Part shown: in pieces, positions 1 through 7,649 of the stretch
How the letters are laid out: the number at the start of each line of letters is the position of its first letter
How positions within the stretch are numbered: the stretch's first letter is position 1
Origin: Bacteroidales bacterium
GTDB lineage: Bacteria; Bacteroidota; Bacteroidia; Bacteroidales; UBA932
Direction: 5' to 3'
Length of the DNA stretch: 32,458 bases
Assembly: GCA_017627255.1 (NCBI GenBank)
Contig: JAGAHD010000131.1
Coordinates: forward strand, 1 to 32,458
Translations under genes and position numbers: made by a program
Notes under the pieces: generated by a model
Database searches by the model: none
What the model was told of the DNA's origin: nothing
What the model saw: the letters and a program-made list of their open reading frames with translations, nothing else

Positions 1-589
1 CTGGAACTATGCCGACAAAAAGGGGTATTCCGGCACGGCCGTCTATTCCCGCCATGAACCGCTTTCGGTCCGGTACGGCATCGGTGTGGACGAGCATGAC
101 CATGAAGGACGTGTCATCACCCTGGAAATGCCTTCCTTCTTTCTCGTGAATGCCTATGTCCCGAATTCCCAGGACGGACTCCGGCGGCTGGATTACCGGA
201 TGCGCTGGGAGGACGATATGCGCGCCTACCTGACTTCGCTCGGAAAACCGGTCGTCTTTTGCGGTGACCTCAATGTCGCTCATGAGGAAATCGACCTCAA
301 GAATCCCTCATCCAACCGCCGCAACGCCGGCTTTACCGACGAGGAACGGGAGCGGTTCGGACGTCTTCTGGAGGCGGGTTTCATCGATACCTGGCGCAGC
401 CAGCATCCCGGTGAGGTCAAGTATTCCTGGTGGTCGTACCGTTTCCATGCCCGCGAGAAGAATGCGGGGTGGCGCATCGATTATTTCCTGGTGTCGGAAT
501 CCCTTCGGGAGGCCATCCTTTCGACGGATATCCATACCGGGACGGAAGGATCCGACCATTGTCCGGTAGAACTGGTCCTGGCTGTGTAA
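1..589 (+). CDS. xth: Exodeoxyribonuclease III, 3' part only
   Basis: This is the C-terminal part (about 195 residues) of a Mg-dependent exonuclease III / AP endonuclease, which cuts DNA at abasic sites during base excision repair. The reading frame is open from base 2, so the true start lies before the window. An internal ATG at 86 is not the start, because residues upstream of it already match the family (KKGYSGTA near the beginning of the fragment). Other family signatures are [12 protein letters not shown] in the middle and GSDHCPV at the end, the latter carrying the catalytic Asp-His pair. The N-terminal metal-binding Asn and Glu lie outside the window. The gene converges on the COG2426 gene with only 6 bases between the stop codons, and no terminator is visible there. 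Confidence 0.95.
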   Translation, partial: WNYADKKGYSGTAVYSRHEPLSVRYGIGVDEHDHEGRVITLEMPSFFLVNAYVPNSQDGLRRLDYRMRWEDDMRAYLTSLGKPVVFCGDLNVAHEEIDLKNPSSNRRNAGFTDEERERFGRLLEAGFIDTWRSQHPGEVKYSWWSYRFHAREKNAGWRIDYFLVSESLREAILSTDIHTGTEGSDHCPVELVLAV

Positions 590-595
590 ACGCCT

Positions 596-1069
596 TTATT
601 TCAAGAAGGAAATAGCTCCGAAAACGCCCAGGGAAGCCGCCAGCATGATAACGCCGGCCAGGATGACGCCGGCCATTACGCAGAGGACGCTTTTCTTGAA
701 ATCCATGTTCAGGAAGCTGGCCGCCAGCGTCCCGGTCCATGCGCCGGTGCCCGGAAGCGGGATGCCGACAAACAGCAGGAGGGCGACATACAGTCCCCGT
801 CCCGCCTTTTCCTCGAGCTTGCGTCCTCCCCGTTCGCCTTTCTCCAGGCACCAGGTGAAAAACCCGCCGATGAGGGGTTTGTCTTTGCCCCATTCCAGGA
901 TCCTGCGGGCAAACAGGAAGATAAAGGGTACCGGAATCATGTTTCCGATGACCGCGATGATATAAGAGGGAATGAGCGGCAGCCCGAAGCCCACTGCATA
1001 AGGAATGGCTCCACGCAGTTCGAGCAGCGGGACCATGGAAATCAGCAGGACAATGAGGTATTTCTTCAT
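596..1069 (-). CDS. COG2426 small membrane protein (putative small multidrug export family)
   Basis: This 157-residue hydrophobic protein has about four to five predicted membrane segments. The Pro-rich GIPLPGTGAWTG segment near residues 100-112 and the opening LLISMVPLLELRGAIPYAVG are typical of the COG2426 / PF06695 family. The family is called 'small multi-drug export' by annotation, but its substrate is essentially unknown, so no drug-export role should be assumed. It is the last gene of a three-gene minus-strand operon. Its ATG at 1069 overlaps the stop of the preceding gene by four bases (ATGA), suggesting translational coupling with the DUF6913-like protein. Confidence 0.85.
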   Translation of the reverse strand: MKKYLIVLLISMVPLLELRGAIPYAVGFGLPLIPSYIIAVIGNMIPVPFIFLFARRILEWGKDKPLIGGFFTWCLEKGERGGRKLEEKAGRGLYVALLLFVGIPLPGTGAWTGTLAASFLNMDFKKSVLCVMAGVILAGVIMLAASLGVFGAISFLK

Positions 1070-1599
1070 CGGATCTTATCCATGAATTTGACGAGTTCGG
1101 CGAATACTTCCGCCTCGTTGAGGGTGCGGTCTTCCGGGTCCTTGATGACCAGGTCGAAGGTGCTGCCGGGAAGCTGCTCACGGCCGATCTTGAAACGTGC
1201 CTTGGAGCATTTGGCCATGAATTCAAGCGTGTAGTCCGTGCTCGGAAGCAGCGAGATGAACATATCCGGTTCTCCGGAAAGCATCAGGTTCACTTTCTCG
1301 CGGGAGGGGCGTCCGAACCAGTTGAGGTCCTTCTTGAGGATGGTCGTGGTGATGCTGGTGATGAGCCGTTCCCCTTCGGTGAGTTTCCGGAAATCGAAAA
1401 AGAAAATGTCCCCCTTGATGTTGTGTTCCCGGAAAAAGATCATCAGGGCATTCTTGCACTCGTTGAATGACGTGTCCTCCACGTCGATGAATGCCACGGC
1501 GGAATGCACCTTGTCGAGCGGTGTGATGCTCGTGGGTTCGGTGGAGGCGTATTTCTTCAGGCTGTGGCGCCGGAACAGGTCTTTGAGTGAATCTAACAT
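1066..1599 (-). CDS. Conserved Bacteroidota protein, DUF6913-like
   Basis: This is a 177-residue soluble protein without a signal peptide or membrane segment. I recognise the general pattern of the Bacteroidota DUF6913 family: a basic N-terminus (DLFRRHSLKKYA), a central alpha/beta region with GDIFFFDFRKL, and the segment LNWFGRP followed by PDMFISLLPS. The function is unknown. It lies 3 bases downstream of the PfkB kinase stop and overlaps the COG2426 gene by four bases, so the three genes are almost certainly co-transcribed. The family assignment comes from memory of sequence style; the coding call itself is strong because of the tight operon packing. Confidence 0.8.
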   Translation of the reverse strand: MLDSLKDLFRRHSLKKYASTEPTSITPLDKVHSAVAFIDVEDTSFNECKNALMIFFREHNIKGDIFFFDFRKLTEGERLITSITTTILKKDLNWFGRPSREKVNLMLSGEPDMFISLLPSTDYTLEFMAKCSKARFKIGREQLPGSTFDLVIKDPEDRTLNEAEVFAELVKFMDKIR

Positions 1600-1602
1600 A
1601 AG

Positions 1603-2598
1603 CTACAGGGTATTGGCGGCTATCAGGGCGCGGATCTCCTGCTTGGCGGACTTCCAGCGCGGGACGTCGATCTTGGTACCGATGACTTCCACCACTTTGG
1701 CGGCGATGATGGATCCCACCTCCCCGCATACTCTCAGCGGCATGCCGAGGGAATGGGCATAAAGGAAACCTGCGGCGTAGGTGTCTCCCGCGCCGGTGGC
1801 ATCGACCGGCGTGGCCGGCCAGGGCTCGATGAAATGGAACTCTTCGCCGCTTTTGACCATGGATCCTTCCTTGCCGACCTTCACGACCGCGATCCGGCAG
1901 TGGCGGGCAAGTTCGTCCAGGGCTTCCCGGGGCGGGAGCTGGGTGTAGGCGCGGGCTTCCGTCTCGTTGGCAAAGACAATATCCACGTAGTTTTCCACCA
2001 GATTATGGAAAAAGGCGGCATTGGATTCCACCACGTTGTAGGAGGCCATGTCGATGGAAATGATGCACCCGGCCTCGCGGGCGAGCCGGGCCGCCTTGGA
2101 AATCAGGTCCTGGTTCTGGACCAGGTAACCCTCGATATGGACATAATCGTAGCCGGCAAACTGTTCCGGAGTCAGGTCGTCCGGGCCCAGTTCGAGCGTT
2201 GCGCCCATGTAATCAGCAAAGGTCCGTTCGGCGTTGGCACCGGTGATGAAGACCATGCATCGGCCGCTGGACTTGGTCCCGTAGAGCATCTGGGCGCGTA
2301 CTCCGTACTGTTCCATCGTGCTCTTGAACAGGTTGCCGAGGTCGTCATTGCCGATTTTCCCGAGGAATCCCGACTGCATGCCGAAAATGGAGGTGCAGGT
2401 GATGGTGTTGGCGGCAGACCCGCCGGGCACATACTTGACCCCATACTCCTTGAGCGCTTCCCAGATCCGGTCTCCGGTCTCCATGTCCACATGCTGCATG
2501 CTGCCCCGCGGAAGATGGTATTTCTCCAGGAGGGTCTCGTCCGGCAGGACGGCGAGGATGTCAGTCAGGGCATTTCCGATGCCGAGGATGGATTTCAT
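1603..2598 (-). CDS. PfkB-family kinase (adenosine kinase-like)
   Basis: This 331-residue cytoplasmic ribokinase/PfkB-family kinase transfers phosphate from ATP to a sugar or nucleoside hydroxyl. It has the N-terminal signature GGSAANT (residues 59-65) and the second PfkB signature DATGAGDTYAAGF (about 266-278), in which D272 is the expected catalytic base and GAGD forms the anion hole. Bacteroidota orthologues are usually annotated adenosine kinase, but the substrate (adenosine, ribose or another sugar) cannot be read from these motifs alone. It is the first gene of an operon with the DUF6913-like and COG2426 genes. A TAnnTTTG promoter element lies about 27 bases upstream on the minus strand. 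Confidence 0.92.
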   Translation of the reverse strand: MKSILGIGNALTDILAVLPDETLLEKYHLPRGSMQHVDMETGDRIWEALKEYGVKYVPGGSAANTITCTSIFGMQSGFLGKIGNDDLGNLFKSTMEQYGVRAQMLYGTKSSGRCMVFITGANAERTFADYMGATLELGPDDLTPEQFAGYDYVHIEGYLVQNQDLISKAARLAREAGCIISIDMASYNVVESNAAFFHNLVENYVDIVFANETEARAYTQLPPREALDELARHCRIAVVKVGKEGSMVKSGEEFHFIEPWPATPVDATGAGDTYAAGFLYAHSLGMPLRVCGEVGSIIAAKVVEVIGTKIDVPRWKSAKQEIRALIAANTL

Positions 2599-2624
2599 AT
2601 CAGTCCATTTTTAGCAATAACTTA

Positions 2625-2632
2625 CAAAGTTA
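2625..2632 (-). promoter_or_regulatory. -7 promoter element of the PfkB operon
   Basis: Read on the minus strand this is TAACTTTG, an exact match to the Bacteroidota -7 element TAnnTTTG. It implies a transcript start near 2618 and a leader of roughly 20 bases before the ATG at 2598. I see no good -33 TTTG at the usual distance. Confidence 0.55.
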
Positions 2633-2655
2633 TACAATATTTGGAGATTTTCCAC

Positions 2656-2663
2656 TAACTTTG
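2656..2663 (+). promoter_or_regulatory. -7 promoter element of the flippase-like gene
   Basis: TAACTTTG matches TAnnTTTG exactly. The start codon at 2671 is only 7 bases after the element, so transcription would begin at or next to the ATG and the mRNA may be leaderless. It lies back-to-back with the minus-strand element at 2625-2632. Confidence 0.55.
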
Positions 2664-2670
2664 CAGTCCT

Positions 2671-3717
2671 ATGAACAAGAATCTTTCGAATATCCTCAAA
2701 TATATCCTGTGGATTGTTGTCGCCGTCGTGCTGCTGTATTTCTCTTTCCGGGGCGTCAACTGGAAAGATTTCGGCGCCGCTCTCCATTACTGCCATTGGG
2801 AATATGTCGCCCTGTCCCTGGTGCTGGGAGGTTTCGTGCTGTTTGTCAGGGGGTTGCGCTGGAGGATGCAGCTGTTGCCGGTCGATCCGTCGACCTCTTG
2901 GCTGACCTGCTGGAATGCCTACAACATCTGCATGATCGTGAATCTGATGCTGCCGCGCGTGGGGGAGGTGGTCCGTTGCGGCTACGTCACGCGCCACTCG
3001 TCCCGGGATGCGGAAGGGAACCGGCTGGCCACTCTCGACAAGGTGATCGGGACGGTCCTGGTGGACCGGATATGGGACGCAGTGTCGCTTCTCACCATCC
3101 TCATTATCCTGCTCAGCGTGCTGTGGAAACGGTTCGGTGCCTTCTTCACGGAGACCGTTTTTCCGGGTCTGCAGGACAAGGCAGGGCTGTGGTGGATCCT
3201 CGTACTTGCCGTTGCGGCTGCAGCGGGTTTTGTATGGCTCTGCTGGAAACTCCGGGACCGGGGTGCCGTCTGGGGCAAAGTCTGGGGCTACATTGTCGGC
3301 ATCAAGGAGGGACTCTCCTCCTGCCTCCACATGAAGAACGGCTGGCTGTTCATCGTCTATACCATCGTCATCTGGGGATCGTACTGGCTTATGAGCGCCT
3401 GCATCATGTGGTCGCTCCAGGGTATCGACCCCTCGCTGGTCAGCCCGGAAATGGCGGAAACGCTGGGAAAGATCGACAGCCTGACCATGGCGGATGCCTT
3501 GTTCCTGATGTTCGCCGGGGCGTTGAGTTCCGTTGTCCCGGTTCCCGGCGGTTTCGGTGCCTTCCATGCCGTGGTGGCCGGCGCCCTTTCGAGTATCTAC
3601 GGGATTCCGTTCGGTATGGGAATGATTTTCGCGACGCTTTCCCATGAAACCCAGGTCATCGCCGATGCCATCTGTGGTGCCGCCTCCTACGTCAGTGAAT
3701 CTTTCCGCCGTCCATGA
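2671..3717 (+). CDS. Flippase-like integral membrane protein (LPG synthase TM / YbhN family)
   Basis: This 348-residue protein has about eight membrane segments and belongs to the lysylphosphatidylglycerol-synthase transmembrane / UPF0104 (PF03706) family. Signatures are RGLRWR (about residues 60-65), LPRVGEVVRCGYVTR (about 94-108, with the conserved Pro-Arg and Gly-Glu) and SSVVPVPGGFGAF near the C-terminus. The protein has only the membrane part and lacks the C-terminal aminoacyl-transferase domain of true MprF, so it is more likely a lipid or undecaprenyl-linked transport protein than a lysyl-PG synthase. The ATG at 2671 is preferred because the next in-frame Met falls inside a membrane helix. 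Its stop overlaps the aroE start (ATGA). Confidence 0.87.
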   Translation: MNKNLSNILKYILWIVVAVVLLYFSFRGVNWKDFGAALHYCHWEYVALSLVLGGFVLFVRGLRWRMQLLPVDPSTSWLTCWNAYNICMIVNLMLPRVGEVVRCGYVTRHSSRDAEGNRLATLDKVIGTVLVDRIWDAVSLLTILIILLSVLWKRFGAFFTETVFPGLQDKAGLWWILVLAVAAAAGFVWLCWKLRDRGAVWGKVWGYIVGIKEGLSSCLHMKNGWLFIVYTIVIWGSYWLMSACIMWSLQGIDPSLVSPEMAETLGKIDSLTMADALFLMFAGALSSVVPVPGGFGAFHAVVAGALSSIYGIPFGMGMIFATLSHETQVIADAICGAASYVSESFRRP

Positions 3718-4436
3718 AACGCTTCGCTCTCATCGGCCATCCGGTAGCCGGGTCCTTCAGCCCGCGTCTGTTCGCCGCCGCGTACGGGGGACGCTACGCG
3801 TATGACCTGGTGGAAGGAGCGGAGTTCGCATCCTCCTGGCAGCAGTTCCTGGACCGGTATGACGGGATCAATGTCACCGCTCCCTTCAAGCGGGACGCGT
3901 GGCGGAGTGTAGACCGTCTTTCGGACAGCGCCCGGCTTTGCGGCGCGGTCAACCTGGCGGTGAAAACGCCTGGAGGGATTGTCGGTTACAATACGGATGT
4001 GGACGGCGTGGAACGGGCCGTAAAGGAAACGGGGGAGCACGTTTCGACTGCCCTTGTGATCGGTGCCGGCGGTGCCGGAAGGGCTGCGGCTGCCGGGGCG
4101 CTGCGCCTGGGCTGCCGGGTGACCCTCGCGAACCGGACCGCTTCCCGGGCGGCTGCGCTTGCCGGGGAGATGGGGTGTGACTGGATCCCGGTGGAAGACC
4201 TTCCCCGTGCGGAGGCGGACCTTGTCATCTATACCGTTCCGGGCCCGATGGAGGGGCTGCCGGACCTGTCGCGGAGCCTTGTCCTGGAGGCGGATTACCG
4301 TACTCCTTCGCTGGAAATGCGCTCTGGACGATATATTTCAGGGCTTCGATGGCTGCTGTACCAGGCGGTGGCGGGCTATTCGATTTTTACCGGCGAAACA
4401 CCGGATTTTGAAGCAATGTTGCGGATTTTTTGCTAA
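3714..4436 (+). CDS. aroE: Shikimate dehydrogenase
   Basis: This NADP-dependent enzyme reduces 3-dehydroshikimate to shikimate in aromatic amino-acid synthesis. At 240 residues it is shorter than the usual 270 or so. Shikimate-binding residues are visible: S14 and S16 in AGSFSP, the catalytic K59 in NVTAPFK, N80 in GAVN and D95 in GYNTDVDG. The nucleotide-binding loop GAGGAGRAA starts near residue 117, followed by the ANRT motif that usually reads the NADP phosphate. The C-terminal LLYQAV (usually with a Gln contacting substrate) is present. It overlaps the flippase-like gene by four bases and is followed closely by ssb, so it lies within an apparent four-gene plus-strand cluster. Confidence 0.93.
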   Translation: MKRFALIGHPVAGSFSPRLFAAAYGGRYAYDLVEGAEFASSWQQFLDRYDGINVTAPFKRDAWRSVDRLSDSARLCGAVNLAVKTPGGIVGYNTDVDGVERAVKETGEHVSTALVIGAGGAGRAAAAGALRLGCRVTLANRTASRAAALAGEMGCDWIPVEDLPRAEADLVIYTVPGPMEGLPDLSRSLVLEADYRTPSLEMRSGRYISGLRWLLYQAVAGYSIFTGETPDFEAMLRIFC

Positions 4437-4457
4437 CTTGCAAAAAATTTGACAGCC

Positions 4458-4961
4458 ATGGCCCTGAATAAAGTGATGCTGATCGGTAACGTTGGAAACG
4501 ACCCGGAAATCCGTTACCTTGAATCCAATCCCCAAAATCCCGGGAACAATGCCAAGGTGGCTTCTTTCCGCTTGGCTACGACCGAACGCTACCGTGACCG
4601 TTCCGGCGAGACGCGCGAGAATACGGAATGGCACAACATTGTCGCATGGCGCAATTCCGCTGACATCGTAGAAAAATACGTCAAGAAAGGCACCCAGCTT
4701 TACATTGAAGGCAAGCTCCGTACCCGTCAGTGGACGGACCAGACCGGCGGAAAGAGGTATACCACTGAAATCCAGGTAGATACCCTTCAGTTGCTCGGAC
4801 GCCGTCCGGATGCTCCGACCCAGGGGACCGGCGCTCCTTCCTATGCTCCGCAGGGCGGATTCGCTCCCGTCCAGCCGTCCCAGGCGCCTTCGTATCCGAC
4901 GCCTTCCCAACCGGCCATGCCGGCTGCTGACAACGGTCCGGAAGACGACCTCCCGTTCTGA
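4458..4961 (+). CDS. ssb: Single-stranded DNA-binding protein
   Basis: This 167-residue SSB binds single-stranded DNA as a tetramer and recruits replication and repair partners. The OB fold spans roughly residues 1-112 (MALNKVMLIGNVG, TEWHNIVAW, GTQLYIEGKLRTRQW). A flexible Pro/Gln/Ala-rich linker (about 118-158) leads to the acidic protein-docking tip DDLPF at the very end. I chose ATG 4458 because it gives the canonical start; an upstream in-frame TTG at 4449 would add three residues without support. A weak promoter-like TAACTTGC overlaps the end of aroE at 4434-4441, so ssb may have its own start of transcription. Its stop overlaps the next start by one base. Confidence 0.96.
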   Translation: MALNKVMLIGNVGNDPEIRYLESNPQNPGNNAKVASFRLATTERYRDRSGETRENTEWHNIVAWRNSADIVEKYVKKGTQLYIEGKLRTRQWTDQTGGKRYTTEIQVDTLQLLGRRPDAPTQGTGAPSYAPQGGFAPVQPSQAPSYPTPSQPAMPAADNGPEDDLPF

Positions 4962-5776
4962 TGGAAAGCGTTACTTCTGCGCGGAACGCGAAATTCAGGA
5001 ACCTGCTCCTGCTGCTTGACAAATCGAAAGCGAGGCGGGAGCAGGGCCTTTTTGTGGTCGAAGGACGGCGGGAACTGGAGCACTGCCTCCAGTCGGGATT
5101 CAGGGCTCGGACGCTTTTCCTGTGCCCCGACATCCTGTCCGGGGCGGAGGCGCAGTGGTTGGTATCCCTCGCCATGCAGGGGAATCCTTCCTGCGGGACG
5201 GTAGCCCTTCCGGAGCATCTCTACCGGCAGGCAGCCTGCCGGGAAGGAACGGAGGGAGTCCTGGCGGAGATATATTGGAAGCACTTGGAACTCAAGGATT
5301 TGGTTCTCCCTGAGAATCCGCTTGTCATGGTGCTGGAGTCGGTTGAAAAACCCGGCAACCTGGGAGCTGTCCTCCGCAGTGCGGATGCGGCCCGGGCAGA
5401 TGCCGTCATCCTGTGCGATCCGCTGACCGACCTGTACAATCCCAACCTGATCCGTGCCAGCCTGGGCGGCATTTTCACGAACCAGGTCGTGGCGGCTCCT
5501 TCGGAGGAGGTCATTCCCTGGCTCAAGGCCCGGGGCATCCGGATCCTGACCGCCCAGCTCCAGGATTCGGTCTGGTATTACGACACGGACATGCGGGGCG
5601 GGACGGCCCTGGTCATGGGAACCGAGGCGACCGGCCTGACCTCCCGCTGGCGGGAAGCGGCGGACGCCCATATCAAGATTCCCATGCTGGGGAGGCTCGA
5701 CAGCCTGAATGTTTCGGTATCCGCAGCCATTCTCCTGTTCGAGGCGGTCCGGCAGCGGAACAGTCCGGAAGGATAA
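4961..5776 (+). CDS. TrmH-family (SpoU) RNA 2'-O-methyltransferase
   Basis: This 271-residue SAM-dependent RNA ribose methyltransferase of the SPOUT class has an N-terminal substrate-binding domain (about 1-105, with FVVEGRRE) and a knotted catalytic domain. All three SpoU motifs are visible: NLGAVLRSADA (133-143, with N133 and R139), VMGTEATGL (218-226, with E222) and the C-terminal LDSLNVSVSAAI (246-257, with N250). It probably modifies 23S rRNA, as RlmB/TsnR-like members do, but the exact site cannot be told. The ATG overlaps the ssb stop by one base. The gene ends 4 bases before a large palindrome that may act as a terminator. Confidence 0.92.
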   Translation: MESVTSARNAKFRNLLLLLDKSKARREQGLFVVEGRRELEHCLQSGFRARTLFLCPDILSGAEAQWLVSLAMQGNPSCGTVALPEHLYRQAACREGTEGVLAEIYWKHLELKDLVLPENPLVMVLESVEKPGNLGAVLRSADAARADAVILCDPLTDLYNPNLIRASLGGIFTNQVVAAPSEEVIPWLKARGIRILTAQLQDSVWYYDTDMRGGTALVMGTEATGLTSRWREAADAHIKIPMLGRLDSLNVSVSAAILLFEAVRQRNSPEG

Positions 5777-5780
5777 AACG

Positions 5781-5864
5781 CAGACTGGTACAAAGAGGAG
5801 GGGGCGACATTTGCCCGTCAGGGTTGAGAAGCAACAGGAGCCCCCTCCTTTTTGTACCAGTCTG
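5781..5864. repeat. 84-base near-perfect palindrome between convergent genes
   Basis: The arms at 5781-5805 and 5840-5864 pair over 25 base pairs with a single G-T wobble (5795/5850). The loop is 34 bases and can form a small inner hairpin (CCC 5814-5816 with GGG 5821-5823, or TTGC 5811-5814 with GCAA 5831-5834). It sits between the convergent TrmH-type gene and lysS. On the minus strand the stem is followed by CGTTTTA, so it could terminate lysS. It is much longer than a normal intrinsic terminator, and a dispersed palindromic or MITE-like repeat is the main alternative. Confidence 0.8.
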
Positions 5865-5892
5865 TGATTCAGTTAGTCAGCGACTGCTTTTC

Positions 5893-7410
5893 TCAGAATT
5901 TTTCCGGACGCATGGTCGGGAAGAAGAGCACGTCCTGGATCGTTTCGGCGCCGGTCATGAACATCGTCAGCCGGTCAATGCCGATGCCGATGCCGGAGGT
6001 CGGCGGCATGCCGTATTCGAGGGCACGCACGAAATCATAATCGATGAACATGGCTTCATCGTCCCCCTTGGACTTGAGCGCGGCCTGTTCCTCGAAACGT
6101 TCCAACTGGTCGATGGGGTCGTTGAGCTCGGAATAGGCGTTGGCCAGTTCCTTCCCGTTCACGAACAGTTCGAACCGTTCGGTAAGGGTGTCGTCATGAC
6201 GGCAGCGTTTGGTCAGCGGAGACATCTCCACCGGATAGTCGATGACGAAAGTAGGCTGGACGAGGTTCTTTTCGCAGTATTCCCCGAAAATGGCGTCGAT
6301 CAGCTTTCCGACGCCCATCGATGGCTCGATTTCCACATTGAGTTTCCTGCAGGTCTCCCGCAGCTGTGCCTCATCCATGCCCTTGACATCCACGCCGGCA
6401 TATTCCCTGATGGCTTCGAGGATCGGAAGCCGGCGGTAGGGACCCCGGAAGGAAATCTCGTTGCCGCCGATCACCTTGGTGGTGCCGCCGGTCGCTTCAG
6501 CAACCTGTTCGAGCATCTTTTCGGTGAAGTCCATCATCCAGTTGTAGTCCTTGTAGGCAACGTACAGTTCCACACAGGTGAACTCCGGATTGTGCGTCTT
6601 GTCCATGCCTTCGTTCCGGAAATTCTTGGCGAACTCGTATACGCCCGGGAAGCCGCCCACGATGAGCCGCTTGAGGTAGAGTTCATTGGCGATGCGCATG
6701 TACATGTCCACGTCCAGCGCATTGTGGTGAGTGATGAACGGACGAGCCGTAGCGCCGCCCGGAATCGGCTGGAGGATGGGCGTTTCCACCTCCAGGCAGC
6801 CGGCCTCGTCAAAATAGCGGCGCATGGTGGAGATAATCTTTGCCCGCTTGATGAAGGTGTCCTTCACCTGCGGGTTCACCACGAGGTCGACATAACGCTG
6901 CCGGTAGCGGAGTTCGGGGTCGGAGAAGCCGTCATGGACGGTTCCGTCGGCGTCGGTTTTCACGATCGGGAGCACGCGCAGCGACTTGGAAAGGACGGTC
7001 AGTTCCCGTGCGTGGATGGACAGCTGGCCGGTCTGGGTGATGAAAGCGAAGCCCTTGATCCCCACGATATCTCCGATGTCCAGGAGTTTCTTGAAGACGG
7101 TATTGTACATCGTCTTGTCTTCGCCGGGACAGATTTCGTCGCGCTTGACATAGACCTGGATGCGTCCTTCGTGGTCCTGGAGCTCCATGAAAGAGGCGGC
7201 TCCCATGATGCGGCGGGACATGATGCGGCCCGCGATGCAGACGTCCTCGAAATTGCCCTTTTCGGGATCGTAACCTTCTGCTATAAGCCGGGTTGTGGTA
7301 TTAACGGGATAGAGGGGGGCGGGATAGGGATTGATTCCCAGTTCGCGCAGCTTGGCGAGGGATTCCCTGCGTCCGCGTTCCTGCTCGTTGAGTTCTGAAT
7401 TCATGGCCAT
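5893..7410 (-). CDS. lysS: Lysyl-tRNA synthetase, class II
   Basis: This enzyme charges tRNA-Lys with lysine in the cytoplasm. The 505-residue protein has an N-terminal anticodon-binding OB fold (about residues 57-145) and a class II catalytic core. Motif 1 is at about 190-212. Motif 2 contains [15 protein letters not shown], with the ATP-contacting Arg at 265. Motif 3 is [11 protein letters not shown] near residue 470. The length fits a standard bacterial LysRS without the C-terminal extension of some Bacteroidetes enzymes. The start could be M1 or M3 (7410 or 7404), since no ribosome-binding site decides. A TAnnTTTG element is present upstream at 7451-7458 on the minus strand. Confidence 0.96.
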   Translation of the reverse strand: MAMNSELNEQERGRRESLAKLRELGINPYPAPLYPVNTTTRLIAEGYDPEKGNFEDVCIAGRIMSRRIMGAASFMELQDHEGRIQVYVKRDEICPGEDKTMYNTVFKKLLDIGDIVGIKGFAFITQTGQLSIHARELTVLSKSLRVLPIVKTDADGTVHDGFSDPELRYRQRYVDLVVNPQVKDTFIKRAKIISTMRRYFDEAGCLEVETPILQPIPGGATARPFITHHNALDVDMYMRIANELYLKRLIVGGFPGVYEFAKNFRNEGMDKTHNPEFTCVELYVAYKDYNWMMDFTEKMLEQVAEATGGTTKVIGGNEISFRGPYRRLPILEAIREYAGVDVKGMDEAQLRETCRKLNVEIEPSMGVGKLIDAIFGEYCEKNLVQPTFVIDYPVEMSPLTKRCRHDDTLTERFELFVNGKELANAYSELNDPIDQLERFEEQAALKSKGDDEAMFIDYDFVRALEYGMPPTSGIGIGIDRLTMFMTGAETIQDVLFFPTMRPEKF

Positions 7411-7450
7411 AATATCGTATAAAGTTTGATTTCAGCGTGCTGAGGGCCTG

Positions 7451-7458
7451 CAAATTTA
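7451..7458 (-). promoter_or_regulatory. -7 promoter element of lysS
   Basis: On the minus strand this reads TAAATTTG, an exact TAnnTTTG. The transcript would start near 7444, giving a leader of about 35 bases before lysS. A TTTG lies upstream but only about 14 bases away, so the -33 element is not convincing. Confidence 0.5.
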
Positions 7459-7473
7459 CGAAAAACCTGTCAC

Positions 7474-7494
7474 AAATCGGATAATCGCCGATTT
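7474..7494. repeat. Short inverted repeat between lysS and the OmpA gene
   Basis: AAATCGG at 7474-7480 and its exact complement CCGATTT at 7488-7494 flank a 7-base spacer. It lies between the divergent promoter elements of lysS (7451-7458) and the porin gene (7519-7550), so it could be an operator. A chance hairpin is also possible. Confidence 0.35.
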
Positions 7495-7518
7495 ATTTAC
7501 AGAAAAGTTTCAAAATTG

Positions 7519-7550
7519 TTGGGAAAATTGGAGAATTCTACTTAATTTTG
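7519..7550 (+). promoter_or_regulatory. Promoter of the OmpA-type porin gene
   Basis: The -33-like TTG at 7519-7521 and the exact -7 element TAATTTTG at 7543-7550 are separated by 21 bases, the usual Bacteroidota spacing. The predicted transcript begins near 7556, leaving a leader of about 93 bases before the ATG at 7650. The leader can fold: CCGAC 7571-7575 pairs with GTCGG 7616-7620, and GCCTC 7594-7598 with GAGGC 7601-7605. Confidence 0.6.
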
Positions 7551-7649
7551 CCATCGTATATGATACTGCCCCGACGATAATGAGGGTGAAAAAGCCTCCT
7601 GAGGCGCGGGTTGGTGTCGGTAAAACAGACGCGAATCAATATTTATAGT

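Noticed and set aside
2611-3645. A 344-codon minus-strand frame opposite the flippase-like gene
   Set aside because: It is a low-complexity His/Gln/Pro/Asp-rich translation, typical of antisense to hydrophobic GC-rich genes.
5413-7398. A 661-codon plus-strand frame opposite lysS
   Set aside because: It is a shadow of lysS and part of the TrmH-type gene in GC-rich sequence; lysS carries all class II motifs.
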